Shown here one piece after another: positions 1 to 7,731 of a DNA stretch of 27,311 bases (positions are counted from its first letter, which is position 1; every line of letters begins with the position of its first letter). The translations under genes and the position numbers were made by a program. The notes below the pieces were generated by a model. The model saw nothing but the letters and a program-made list of their open reading frames with translations. It was not told the origin of the DNA and did no database searches. Source of the DNA: Erysipelotrichaceae bacterium (GTDB lineage: Bacteria; Bacillota_I; Bacilli_A; Erysipelotrichales; Erysipelotrichaceae); assembly GCA_900759455.1 (NCBI GenBank), contig CAAEVI010000172.1, forward strand, positions 1 to 27,311, given 5' to 3'.

Positions 1-665
1 AAAGCAGCCAGTGAGAACTCCTGTTCCTTTAATGTCATGACCTGTGTACGAACCTGACGAGCCATTCCCATCCAGCTTGAAATACAGATACCAAGCAAAA
101 TGGAACCCATGCTAGGTTCGAGCACGACTGTGATCAGAATGATATAAAGCATATCTGGAATAGAATACATCGCATCAACGATACGCATCATGACCATGTC
201 GACCTTGCCTCCGAAATATCCGGAGATGCCGCCATAAGTGATTCCCACACACATGGAGATCGCAGCTGCCGCAAAACCGACAGTCAGTGAAATACGTCCA
301 CCCATCATGACACGTACAAACAAGTCACGGCCCAGATAATCGGTTCCCATCGGATGAGCAAGCGAACTCATTTCATTAATGGCATTCAGATCCTGTCCGT
401 CATAGCTGTAACTTGAAAAGACAGGAACAAGGATACACATAACGATCATGAAAACCAAAAAGATCAAACCGGCCATTGCCAGTTTATTCTGTTTGAAACG
501 GCCCCAGGCATCTTTGAAATAGGTTTTGCTTTCATATGCAATTTTTTCAGCGTTTTTACTGGATTCATCCAGTTTTTCGAACAGATCCGGCGTTGGCTCA
601 AATACTGCTTCCGCAACAGTTGTCTGAGGAGCTGTCGTTACTTCTTCTGTTTTTTTCTTAAACAT
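1..665 (-). CDS. oppC: Oligopeptide/dipeptide ABC transporter permease, OppC/DppC family (3' end outside window)
   Basis: This is the second membrane subunit of a peptide importer. About 221 codons are visible and the C-terminus runs off the left edge. Reading from the ATG at 665, a charged cytoplasmic N-terminal tail of about 60 residues is followed by the family signature (AWGRFKQNKLAMAGL) and the first membrane helix. Further on come the typical HPMGTDYLGRDLFVRV block and GGRISLTVG, which opens the permease domain, and then several helices. The start has a GGAGGA-type site just upstream and lies 15 nt after the oppB stop, so the two genes are co-transcribed. The N-terminal tail is rich in Thr, Glu and Pro and somewhat longer than usual. 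The family is clear; the exact peptide substrate is not. Confidence 0.9.
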   Translation of the reverse strand, partial: MFKKKTEEVTTAPQTTVAEAVFEPTPDLFEKLDESSKNAEKIAYESKTYFKDAWGRFKQNKLAMAGLIFLVFMIVMCILVPVFSSYSYDGQDLNAINEMSSLAHPMGTDYLGRDLFVRVMMGGRISLTVGFAAAAISMCVGITYGGISGYFGGKVDMVMMRIVDAMYSIPDMLYIILITVVLEPSMGSILLGICISSWMGMARQVRTQVMTLKEQEFSLAA

Positions 666-680
666 GAAATTTCTCCTCCC

Positions 681-1598
681 TTACTTTAATTTGATACGCG
701 GATCGACGATCGCGGATATAATGTCAGTTAAAATATTAAATGTAATGATCAGGGCTCCAAGGAACAGCGTCAGACCCATGATCATCTGATAGTCACGGTT
801 TGAAATATTGGAAACAAATTCACGTCCGGTTCCCGGAATAGAGAACAGGGTTTCCACGATAAAGCTTCCTGTCAGCATGAATGCAAATGCCGGACCGGCA
901 TAAGTAACGACCGGCAGCATCGCATTTTTCAATGCGTGCTTAATAACAACTTTTTTATATGGTGTACCTTTGGAACGTGCCAAAATGATATAATCCTGTT
1001 TCATGACTTCCAGCATTGAGCTTCGTGTCAGACGAGCGATCATGGAGATCGGATATAATGACAACGCGATTACCGGCAGCACATAGTTCGCCGGTGTGCG
1101 AAGGCCGACAAACGGCAGCAATCGCAGCTCAACACCAAATATAATAATGAGGAACATACCTAACAAGAATGAAGGTACGCTGACACCAATCGTTGCAATA
1201 AACATACATAAGTTATTGACCCATTTTTTTGAAGACAACGCCGCTGTTGTCCCTAATGTAATTCCGACAAGCAGTGCGAACACGAATGTAATTCCACCCA
1301 GACGTGCCGTTACCGGGAACGTCATAGCAATTGTCTGATCAACATATACACCTTCCTTGATGTAACTTTCTCCTAAGTCACCATGTGCCAATCTTCCAAG
1401 ATAGGCTGTGTATTGTTCAAAGACAGGCTTGTCCAGTCCGTATCGTATTATGGCTAAGCGCTGTGCTTCTTCCGTACGGTAACGCTCACCGTTTACCGGT
1501 GAACCAGGAACCGCCTTCATTAAAAAGAAGGTAGCACTACCTAATACAAACAGAGTGATGAAGCCGATCAATACACGTTTTAACACATACTTTAACAT
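681..1598 (-). CDS. oppB: Oligopeptide/dipeptide ABC transporter permease, OppB/DppB family
   Basis: This is the first membrane subunit of a peptide ABC importer, 305 residues, the usual length. The N-terminus MLKYVLKRVLIGFITL is a typical OppB first helix, followed by FFLMKAVPGSP and then LDKPVFEQYTAYL. The cytoplasmic EAA loop that contacts the ATPases is visible (DYIILARSKGTPYKKVV...NAMLP, about residues 201-225). The C-terminus FSIPGTGREFV and VDPRIKLK is also characteristic. Translation starts at an ATG preceded by AAGGAA about 7 nt upstream. The gene leads an operon with oppC; the binding protein and ATPases must lie outside the window. Family assignment is firm, substrate is not. Confidence 0.93.
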   Translation of the reverse strand: MLKYVLKRVLIGFITLFVLGSATFFLMKAVPGSPVNGERYRTEEAQRLAIIRYGLDKPVFEQYTAYLGRLAHGDLGESYIKEGVYVDQTIAMTFPVTARLGGITFVFALLVGITLGTTAALSSKKWVNNLCMFIATIGVSVPSFLLGMFLIIIFGVELRLLPFVGLRTPANYVLPVIALSLYPISMIARLTRSSMLEVMKQDYIILARSKGTPYKKVVIKHALKNAMLPVVTYAGPAFAFMLTGSFIVETLFSIPGTGREFVSNISNRDYQMIMGLTLFLGALIITFNILTDIISAIVDPRIKLK

Positions 1599-1632
1599 AC
1601 ATCACCAATTCCTTTTCCTTAGTATACTGATT

Positions 1633-1661
1633 ACGATACACCAATTCATGAAAATTTTCAA
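1633..1661 (-). promoter_or_regulatory. Candidate oppB promoter
   Basis: On the minus strand TTGAAA (1661-1656) is followed after 17 nt by TATCGT (1638-1633), about 35 nt before the oppB start. The -35 matches well and the -10 matches 4 of 6. The rest of the 1599-1780 interval is AT-rich and holds no other recognisable element. Confidence 0.4.
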
Positions 1662-1780
1662 TCTTTCTTTGCAAATTATTTACATGAAAAACACACAGTT
1701 TTTTACATTTTTTCGTTTTGTATGTAATTTATTTACGTTATAACCATTTTTGTTTATATTTCGTGAACAACTGTATCAGA

Positions 1781-1819
1781 AAAAAGGAATTCACATTTTT
1801 CCTTTGTGAATTCCTTTTT
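1781..1819 (-). terminator. Terminator of the liv operon, after the CBS-ACT gene
   Basis: A perfect 15-bp inverted repeat (1781-1795 with 1805-1819) encloses a 9-nt loop. Read on the minus strand the stem ends in a T-run. It lies immediately after the CBS-ACT stop codon and separates the liv operon from oppB. Confidence 0.88.
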
Positions 1820-1822
1820 TTC

Positions 1823-2470
1823 TTATTTTTTATGATGAATGACATTCATGACGTGATAGCCGCAGGCTGTCAGATCAGCTTCCAATGCCTTCGTATCGAA
1901 TGTATCGATGCGGAAGATAATGTCCGCCATACCGTTCTCGTTTTTATAAACGCCGATATGCGTGATATTGGTCCCGTTTCGTACAAATACCTTGGAAATC
2001 TCTCCGATGGCACCCAGCTCGTCTTTTACGCGGATCGTAATACGGCTTCCTTCTTCACGATACCCCAGAATTCCCAAAAATGCATTGAACACATCGTTCT
2101 GCGTTAAGATACCGCTGATTTCACCGTCATCATCGACAACCGGCAAACATCCGATATCATTTTTCAGCATTTTCATCGCGGCATCTTCCATCAATGCATT
2201 TTCATTGATCGTAATCACATTTTTGATCATGATCGTATCCACTGTTGTCTTGGACAGCAAATAATTCAGCTCAAAAATACTAAGACTTGTCGCCTTGCTT
2301 GCTCCGCTGGCGGAAATGGTACCTTCTGTTACCAGACCAACGATGCGCTTGCCGTTTACGACAGGCAGACGATGCAGACCTTTTTCACTCATCAGGTCAA
2401 TGACCTGGCTGATCGTGCTTTCCGGTGTAATGCACACTGGATCTTTTGTCATATTATCTTTTACAAACAT
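1823..2470 (-). CDS. CBS-pair and ACT domain protein (AcuB-like) at the end of the liv operon
   Basis: This is a 215-residue soluble protein with no membrane segment. Two CBS motifs fill the N-terminal two thirds: MTKDPVCITPESTISQVIDL with HRLPVV (about 7-55), and a second with GCLPVVDDDGEISGILTQNDV (about 80-130). An ACT-like domain follows (about 143-212: RITIRVKDELGAIGEISKVF...NITHIGVY). CBS pairs usually bind adenosyl ligands and ACT domains often bind amino acids, so a sensing role linked to branched-chain amino acids is a reasonable inference. The ribosome binding site GGGAGG lies inside the last livF codons, and only 3 nt separate the genes, so it is the last cistron of the liv operon. 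The B. subtilis relative AcuB has no well-defined biochemical activity. Confidence 0.85.
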   Translation of the reverse strand: MFVKDNMTKDPVCITPESTISQVIDLMSEKGLHRLPVVNGKRIVGLVTEGTISASGASKATSLSIFELNYLLSKTTVDTIMIKNVITINENALMEDAAMKMLKNDIGCLPVVDDDGEISGILTQNDVFNAFLGILGYREEGSRITIRVKDELGAIGEISKVFVRNGTNITHIGVYKNENGMADIIFRIDTFDTKALEADLTACGYHVMNVIHHKK

Positions 2471-2473
2471 ATG

Positions 2474-3184
2474 TTAACCTCCCAGATAGGCTTTCTGAAT
2501 CTGTTCACTCTTGGCAAGCTCTTCTCCGCTGCCGCTTAATACAATATTTCCTGTTTCCATAACATAGGCACGGTGAGCGATAGACAGTGCCATGCGGGCA
2601 TTCTGTTCGACCAGCAGGATCGTTGTTCCCTGTGCGTTGATGTCACGGATGATGTTGAAGATTTCCTTTACCAGGATCGGAGCAAGACCCATGCTCGGCT
2701 CATCCAGCAGCAGGATCTTAGGACGTGCCATCAGGGCTCTTCCCATCGCCAGCATCTGCTGTTCTCCGCCGGACAAAGTACTGGCATCCTGCGAACTGCG
2801 TTTTTCCAGGATCGGGAAGCGTTTGTATACCTTTTGCAGATCCTCTTTGATCCCGTCCTTATCCTTGCGCAAAAAAGCGCCCATCAGCAGGTTTTCGTAA
2901 ACGCTTAGCCCGGAAAAGATCCTACGGCCTTCCGGAACCTGCGTAATGCCCATTTCGACAATTTTCTTTGCATTTGCCTTTGTCAGAGTTTCCCCTTCAA
3001 AGACAATTTCTCCTGCGCTTTTTTTCTGAATTGCACTGATTGCATGCAGCAGCGTTGTCTTTCCGGCACCGTTCGCACCGATCAACGCCACGATTTCTCC
3101 CTGGTTTACTTCCATGCTGACACCTTTTAACGCATGGATCACACCATAATGCACATGGAGATCCTTAATTTCCAACATTGCCAT
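2474..3184 (-). CDS. livF: Branched-chain amino acid ABC transporter ATP-binding protein LivF
   Basis: This is the second ATPase of the Liv importer, 236 residues. Walker A is GANGAGKT (about 36-43), the signature is LSGGEQQMLAMGRAL, and Walker B is ILLLDEPSMGLAP, the SMGLAP form being typical of LivF. The reading frame stays open to 3295, but the ATG at 3184 is chosen because GGAGG lies 9 nt upstream; a second in-frame ATG at 3178 is further from it. It starts 1 nt after the livG stop, so the two are translationally coupled. LivF and LivG together power transport of Leu, Ile and Val through LivH and LivM. Confidence 0.94.
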   Translation of the reverse strand: MAMLEIKDLHVHYGVIHALKGVSMEVNQGEIVALIGANGAGKTTLLHAISAIQKKSAGEIVFEGETLTKANAKKIVEMGITQVPEGRRIFSGLSVYENLLMGAFLRKDKDGIKEDLQKVYKRFPILEKRSSQDASTLSGGEQQMLAMGRALMARPKILLLDEPSMGLAPILVKEIFNIIRDINAQGTTILLVEQNARMALSIAHRAYVMETGNIVLSGSGEELAKSEQIQKAYLGG

Positions 3185-3185
3185 A

Positions 3186-3962
3186 TCAGATTTCCTCCCC
3201 GAGATATGCCTTGATGACAAACTCATTACTTTTAATTTCTTCCGGAGAACCGTTGGCAATGCATTTGCCATAGTCCAGTACATAAATACGTTCACAGATC
3301 TTCATGACAAGTGACATATCGTGTTCGATCAACACAATCGTGATCTTGAAATCATTTTTGATCTGATAGATCAGCTTCGTCAGGTCTGCCGTTTCCTGCG
3401 GATTCATGCCGGCTGCCGGTTCGTCCAGGAACAGAATTCTCGGTTTGGCCGCCAATGCCCTGGCGATTTCCAGACGGCGCTGTTCTCCATACGGAAGATT
3501 TTCGGCGCGTTCATTGCGCTTTTCATAAAGGCCGACAACCTTCAGCAGTTCTTCCGCTTCCTTCTGCACTCTTTCTTCTTCCTTATAATAAGAAGGAAGA
3601 CGCAGGATGGCCGCAATCGAACCATAATGAATATCTTTATGCATGGCAACCTTAACATTATCCAGTGCGCTCATCGATTTGAACAGACGAATGTTCTGGA
3701 AGGTACGTGCCAAGCCCATCTGCGTGATGCGGTACGGCTTGAGTCCGCCAATACTTGTCATTTTGCCGTTGATATTCAATTCGATCGTTCCGTCGCTTGG
3801 CTCATATACGCCGGTCAGCAGATTAAAAAATGTTGTTTTGCCGGCACCGTTTGGCCCGATAAGACCGATCAGTTCGCCTTCTTCGATATTCATGCTGACA
3901 TTGGAAACGGCGCACAGACCGCCGAAGTTTTTGGTCAGCTGATTTACTCTCAACAATGTCAT
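3186..3962 (-). CDS. livG: Branched-chain amino acid ABC transporter ATP-binding protein LivG
   Basis: This is the first ATPase of the Liv importer, 258 residues, full length. Walker A is GPNGAGKT (36-43), the signature is the degenerate LPYGEQRRLEIARAL typical of LivG (about 156-170), and Walker B is ILFLDEP (176-182) followed by AAGMNP. ARTFQNIRLF after Walker A is the Q-loop region common in this subfamily. The ATG overlaps the livM stop in an ATGA arrangement of 4 nt. Assignment is firm; specificity for branched-chain amino acids rests on family and operon, and some such systems carry other amino acids or urea. Confidence 0.95.
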   Translation of the reverse strand: MTLLRVNQLTKNFGGLCAVSNVSMNIEEGELIGLIGPNGAGKTTFFNLLTGVYEPSDGTIELNINGKMTSIGGLKPYRITQMGLARTFQNIRLFKSMSALDNVKVAMHKDIHYGSIAAILRLPSYYKEEERVQKEAEELLKVVGLYEKRNERAENLPYGEQRRLEIARALAAKPRILFLDEPAAGMNPQETADLTKLIYQIKNDFKITIVLIEHDMSLVMKICERIYVLDYGKCIANGSPEEIKSNEFVIKAYLGEEI

Positions 3963-4921
3963 TTTTTCACCTTCTCTTTCTTCCTGCGGTTCAGCAAAGC
4001 CGAGAAAGTAAACTCTTTGGTTCCCAGCAGGCCGCTTGGGCGAAAGATCATGATTGCTACCAGAACAACACCGTAGATGATCATTCGCAGGCTGGCAAAG
4101 CTCTGCAGCACCGTGTTCAGGATACCGATAAAGACTGCCGCGATCACACTTCCCGTAATCGATCCCATACCGCCGAATACGACCATGACCAGGATATCGA
4201 TCGATTTATTGAAAGTAAACAGATCCGGCTTGATGACATAGAAGTTGCAGGCATACAGAGCTCCCGCTACGCTTGCCAGCATGGCACCGACCACAAACGC
4301 AGTCGTTTTGTATCGTGTCGTATTGATACCCATGGCTTCGGAAGCAATCTCATCCTCACGAACACTGATGCAGGCACGTCCCTGACGGCTGCGGCCGAAA
4401 TTCGTGACAATTACGACACTGATGACCATTAACACAAACAGCAAAGGCCATGTGGTCAGTTTCGGAATACCGGTCAGACCGGCTGCCCCGTTGGTAATAT
4501 CCATGTTCAACACGGCAATACGGATGATTTCCGCAAATCCCAATGTGGCAATGGCCAGATAGTCGCCGCGCAGACGCAGTGTCGGAATACTGACGATCAG
4601 TGCGGCAATAGAGGAAATGATCAGACCCACGAGAATTCCCAGGCCGAATCCCATCATGTTGCCCATGGAGCGTACAACGATTGCCGCACTGTAGGCACCG
4701 ATGCACATAAATCCGGCATGTCCCAGGGAAAACTGACCGCAGATACCGATGATCAGGTTCAGGGAAACTGCGAGAATGATATTAATACAGATATTGTAAA
4801 GTGTAATTTGATGATAACTGCCTAAGATGCCCACATTCATCATCAGCGTAATCAGAGTAAATGCACCCGCCGCTAAAGCAATCCAGCAGATATTCTCTTT
4901 GGAAAAGTATCTCTTCAACAT
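3959..4921 (-). CDS. livM: Branched-chain amino acid ABC transporter permease LivM
   Basis: This is one of two membrane subunits of the Liv channel, 320 residues. It has about nine hydrophobic segments and the family motifs LNLIIGICGQFSLGHAGF near residue 55, LRLRGDYLAIATLGFAEIIR, and GRACISVREDEIASEAMGI, the last being the cytoplasmic loop that contacts the ATPases. The C-terminus ends in FRPSGLLG followed by a basic tail. It starts 3 nt after the livH stop and overlaps livG by 4 nt, so it is a middle cistron of the operon. Confidence 0.95.
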   Translation of the reverse strand: MLKRYFSKENICWIALAAGAFTLITLMMNVGILGSYHQITLYNICINIILAVSLNLIIGICGQFSLGHAGFMCIGAYSAAIVVRSMGNMMGFGLGILVGLIISSIAALIVSIPTLRLRGDYLAIATLGFAEIIRIAVLNMDITNGAAGLTGIPKLTTWPLLFVLMVISVVIVTNFGRSRQGRACISVREDEIASEAMGINTTRYKTTAFVVGAMLASVAGALYACNFYVIKPDLFTFNKSIDILVMVVFGGMGSITGSVIAAVFIGILNTVLQSFASLRMIIYGVVLVAIMIFRPSGLLGTKEFTFSALLNRRKKEKVKK

Positions 4922-4924
4922 GCT

Positions 4925-5806
4925 TTACACCTTCTCTTTCACATTCTTGCCCAGTAATCCTGCAGGCTTGATGATCAAAATCAAGATCAGGATGACATAA
5001 ACGATCGCATCTTTATACAAAGAAGAACCATAGGCAATGACAAGCGTTTCCGCTATACCGATGGAAAGACCGCCGATCATGGCTCCCGGGATCACTCCGA
5101 TACCGCCGAATACAGCGGCAATGAATGCCTTCAGGCCCGGTGTCATGCCCATCAACGGATTGATAGAGTTATAATAAACACCAACCAGTACACCTGCCGC
5201 ACCGGCTAACAGGCTTCCCAGCAAAAAGGTAAATGAAATCGTACGGTCTACGCTGATTCCCATCAGCTGAGCAGCTTTTTCATCCACACTGACGGCACGC
5301 ATGGCACGTCCCATCTTCGTACGGTTTACAATATAAGTAAGGGCCAGCATCAATACGATCGTGATCGTAAAGATAAGAATCTGCTGTGCACTGATGCGGA
5401 TGCCCCAGAACTCCAGATTCAGATTGCCAAGCAGTCCTTCCGGGAATGTCTTGACATCACTGCCGGCAAAAAACTGTGTTCCGTATTCCAGAATATAGCT
5501 GACGCCCATCGCCGTAATCAGCGCCGTAATACGAGTCGCATGGCGCAGCGGCTTGTATGCGATCCGTTCAATCAAAACGCCAAGCACACCGCAGAAGACC
5601 ATTGCGATGATCAATGCCAAAAAGAAATTCAGCTGAAAATAACGGGTCGCATAAAAAGCAACAAATGCACCGAGCATATAAATATCACCATGCGCGAAAT
5701 TGATCAGCTTGATGATACCGTATACCATGGTATATCCTAAAGCAATCAAAGCATAAATGCTTCCAAGCGAAAGTCCGTTGACCAGCTGCTGTAAAAACTG
5801 TGTCAT
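4925..5806 (-). CDS. livH: Branched-chain amino acid ABC transporter permease LivH
   Basis: This is the other membrane subunit of the Liv channel, 293 residues from the chosen start. It shows the family N-terminus FLQQLVNGLSLGSIYALIAL, then GYTMVYGIIKLINFAHGD, the loop MGRAMRAVSVDEKAAQLMGI, and FGGIGVIPGAMIGG near the C-terminus. The frame extends upstream to a TTG at 5830, but the ATG at 5806 is preferred because AGGAGG lies 8 nt before it. A hairpin terminator sits between livJ and this gene, so livHMGF should be expressed at a lower level than livJ. Assignment is firm. Confidence 0.95.
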   Translation of the reverse strand: MTQFLQQLVNGLSLGSIYALIALGYTMVYGIIKLINFAHGDIYMLGAFVAFYATRYFQLNFFLALIIAMVFCGVLGVLIERIAYKPLRHATRITALITAMGVSYILEYGTQFFAGSDVKTFPEGLLGNLNLEFWGIRISAQQILIFTITIVLMLALTYIVNRTKMGRAMRAVSVDEKAAQLMGISVDRTISFTFLLGSLLAGAAGVLVGVYYNSINPLMGMTPGLKAFIAAVFGGIGVIPGAMIGGLSIGIAETLVIAYGSSLYKDAIVYVILILILIIKPAGLLGKNVKEKV

Positions 5807-5848
5807 TGCTTTCTCCTCCTGTCTGTTCAAAAAATATACACATCAACC

Positions 5849-5880
5849 AAAAAAGTGGAGAAAGAGACACCTTTCTCCAC
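5849..5880 (-). terminator. Intra-operon terminator/attenuator between livJ and livH
   Basis: A perfect 10-bp stem (GTGGAGAAAG at 5855-5864 with CTTTCTCCAC at 5871-5880) has a 6-nt loop. On the minus strand it is followed by TTTTTT. It lies 17 nt after the livJ stop and about 45 nt before the livH start. I saw no strong promoter between the hairpin and livH, so partial read-through is the likeliest way livHMGF is transcribed. Confidence 0.8.
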
Positions 5881-5896
5881 ATGTTGACTACTGAAA

Positions 5897-7075
5897 TTAT
5901 TCAGCGTTTGGATCTACCTCAATCGGATTTACCTGAACGCCGTCCTGCAGTTGAACAACCAATACCTTTTTCGTAGGTGTATGTGTTTCATCAAATGTGA
6001 AGCTTCCTGTCAATCCTGAGAACTGGATATTTTTAATTGCTTCATTCAATTTTTCACCGGTTGCTCCTGCTTCTTCCAAAGCCTGCAGACCTAAGTTTGT
6101 CGCATCATACGCCAATACAGAGAACATATCTGGATCTTCATTGTATTCTGCTTTATAAGCTTCGATAAATGCCTTCAGATCATCAGATGCATCAACTGTC
6201 GTATAAGCCGTCGTAAAGTATACATCATTCAATGTGCTTGCCCCTGCAAGCTCCGCAAGTTTTGGTGAATCCATGCCGTCCGGACCAAGGATTACCTGAT
6301 CCAGTCCCGCAGCACGAGCCTGTTTGATGATCAGACCTGCTTCATTATAATAACCAGGTACATACATAACATCAAAGTCAACATCTGTCAGGTTAGAAAG
6401 AACGGCATTGAAATCTGTGTCACCGCTGACATAGTTTTCGCTTTCCACAACTTCTCCGCCTAATGCTTCAAACTTTTCTGTAAAATCCTTAGCCAGACCA
6501 GTTGCATAATCATTGCTGCTGTCTCCGTAAACCACAGCTTTTCTCTTACCTAATGTATTGTATGCAAAAATCGCCATGGCATTAGCCTGTGCATTATCTT
6601 CAAAGCATACACGCCAAGCATACGGATAAGCTGTTCCGCTGCTGTCCAGCATACCGCCGTTCTGTGTAACGGCCGGACTGATGACCGGTACACCGGCATC
6701 CGTAGAAATCGGGTAAGTGGCAATGGAATCAATAGATGTAGCCGGACCTACCTGGAACGCTACCTTTTCTTCCGTCATCAGCTTGCTTGCAATGGACTGC
6801 GCTTCTGTTGAGTCACTCTTGCAGTCCTGAGAAACAACTTCGATCTTATACTTGCTGTTCTCGTTCTCATTGTACTGCTTGATTGCCAATTTGCTTCCTT
6901 TATCCATGGCAAGACCATATGTAGCAGTAGAACCGCTCAGCTCGTAGTTCAAACCTACTTTTACAGTATCCCCGTCTTTTAATTCAACAGTGGAGCCTGC
7001 ACCTTCACTGCCACAGCCGGCTAATACAGTTAAAGCCATTGCACCGGCTGCCAGAAATTTTGGAAATTTCTTCAT
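5897..7075 (-). CDS. livJ: Branched-chain amino acid binding lipoprotein LivJ/LivK type
   Basis: This is the substrate-binding protein of the Liv importer, 392 residues. A lipoprotein signal peptide (MKKFPKFLAAGAMALTVLAGC) has its lipobox LAGC with the modified cysteine at residue 21, so the protein is anchored outside the membrane. The mature part is a periplasmic-binding-protein type I fold: VKVGLNYELSGSTATYG, a SIASKLMTEEKVAFQVGPATS segment and PVISPAVTQN are classic LivJ blocks. It is the first gene of the liv operon with its own good promoter, and a terminator follows it. Ligand is inferred from family; related proteins bind other amino acids or short amides. Confidence 0.94.
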   Translation of the reverse strand: MKKFPKFLAAGAMALTVLAGCGSEGAGSTVELKDGDTVKVGLNYELSGSTATYGLAMDKGSKLAIKQYNENENSKYKIEVVSQDCKSDSTEAQSIASKLMTEEKVAFQVGPATSIDSIATYPISTDAGVPVISPAVTQNGGMLDSSGTAYPYAWRVCFEDNAQANAMAIFAYNTLGKRKAVVYGDSSNDYATGLAKDFTEKFEALGGEVVESENYVSGDTDFNAVLSNLTDVDFDVMYVPGYYNEAGLIIKQARAAGLDQVILGPDGMDSPKLAELAGASTLNDVYFTTAYTTVDASDDLKAFIEAYKAEYNEDPDMFSVLAYDATNLGLQALEEAGATGEKLNEAIKNIQFSGLTGSFTFDETHTPTKKVLVVQLQDGVQVNPIEVDPNAE

Positions 7076-7105
7076 ATCCTATCGCTCCCTTTTTAAATTC
7101 CCTAG

Positions 7106-7123
7106 ATCTATCATGAAATAGAT
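7106..7123. promoter_or_regulatory. Small inverted repeat in the livJ leader
   Basis: ATCTAT and ATAGAT flank a 6-nt spacer, just downstream of the livJ -10. It could be a regulator site or a weak RNA hairpin. Six-base arms in AT-rich DNA are common, so support is slight. Confidence 0.2.
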
Positions 7124-7133
7124 TGTTGATATT

Positions 7134-7162
7134 AGTATAAGATGTTTATCCCTTAATTTCAA
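7134..7162 (-). promoter_or_regulatory. livJ: livJ promoter
   Basis: On the minus strand TTGAAA (7162-7157) is separated by exactly 17 nt from TATACT (7139-7134), giving a near-consensus housekeeping promoter about 60 nt before the livJ start. It should drive the whole liv operon. The interval from here to the glmS promoter (about 7163-7305) is T-rich and shows nothing else I can name. Confidence 0.75.
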
Positions 7163-7305
7163 GGCATTTTTCACAAAATTTTCACATCTTTTCATTATTC
7201 GTCATTTTTAATCATTCATTTTCTTTCAGTCTTTTTTTCTGCCCGTATCGATCAGACATCCGCAGCATTGATAACGGTTACATTTGGTTTTCCGTTTTTT
7301 TCTTC

Positions 7306-7339
7306 TTGTATCTCATTTTGATTTATGACATACTATAAA
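7306..7339 (+). promoter_or_regulatory. glmS: Candidate glmS promoter
   Basis: The -10 region TACTATAAA (7331-7339) lies about 45 nt upstream of the ribozyme cleavage site. TTGTAT (7306-7311) is a poor -35 at 19-nt spacing. The position fits a short 5' leader before the ribozyme, but the boxes are only moderate. Confidence 0.45.
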
Positions 7340-7343
7340 ACAG

Positions 7344-7379
7344 TTATCAGTCAGCAAGGAGGATTGTGACTGCTGATAA
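7344..7379 (+). promoter_or_regulatory. Hairpin just 5' of the glmS ribozyme, with AGGAGG in the loop
   Basis: TTATCAG (7344-7350) pairs with CTGATAA (7373-7379) and CAG (7352-7354) with CTG (7370-7372), leaving one bulged T. The loop contains AAGGAGGATTGTG, a perfect Shine-Dalgarno core without a gene at normal spacing. It lies almost at the predicted transcript 5' end and forms most of the fragment released by ribozyme cleavage. Confidence 0.5.
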
Positions 7380-7382
7380 TCA

Positions 7383-7510
7383 GCGCCTGGACCTACGTGG
7401 TTGACGAGGTTGACAGTGATCGAAAGACTCGGCGGGTACTGTCACGGTATGAGGTGAATCGTAAGAGCAGATGACAAAAGCGCAAAGCGCCACAAAACAC
7501 TGCTCGCCAC
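7383..7510 (+). ncRNA. glmS: glmS glucosamine-6-phosphate-activated ribozyme
   Basis: The sequence carries the conserved glmS ribozyme core. Cleavage should fall between A7382 and G7383, at the start of GCGCC. Core segments follow in order: GTGGTTGACGAGGT, ATCGA, CTCGGCGGGT, a CGG strand, CGTAAGAGCAG and the closing CTGCTC, with a small GCGC-AAA-GCGC hairpin inside the last domain. It lies about 220 nt before the glmS ATG on the same strand. In this class glucosamine-6-phosphate is the cofactor for self-cleavage, which leads to mRNA decay and lowers GlmS synthesis. The 3' boundary is approximate. The 7511-7731 stretch between ribozyme and start shows no clear element. Confidence 0.95.
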
Positions 7511-7731
7511 CCATGGTATTTTCATCATGACTGATCATTTACAGCAAATCGTACATTTTGCAGCTTGGGACAAAACCGGGATCAGCGGGTATGTCTGTTC
7601 TGCCATTTTTCTGCTGCCGTTGCGATTTTCAAAACTATCATACGGATCTGATCATAAAAAATAATTCTTGGCTGACAAGTTGTTTTTATCATGTCCGTTT
7701 TATGAAAAACTACCAATGGGAGGAAATCAAT

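Noticed and set aside
3321..4076. Plus-strand open frame of 251 codons opposite livG
   Set aside because: It is antisense to a certain ATPase gene, with unusual composition and no start signal.
7558..7731. N-terminal extension of glmS in the same frame
   Set aside because: The nucleophile Cys must follow the initiator Met, and GGGAGG is placed for the ATG at 7732.
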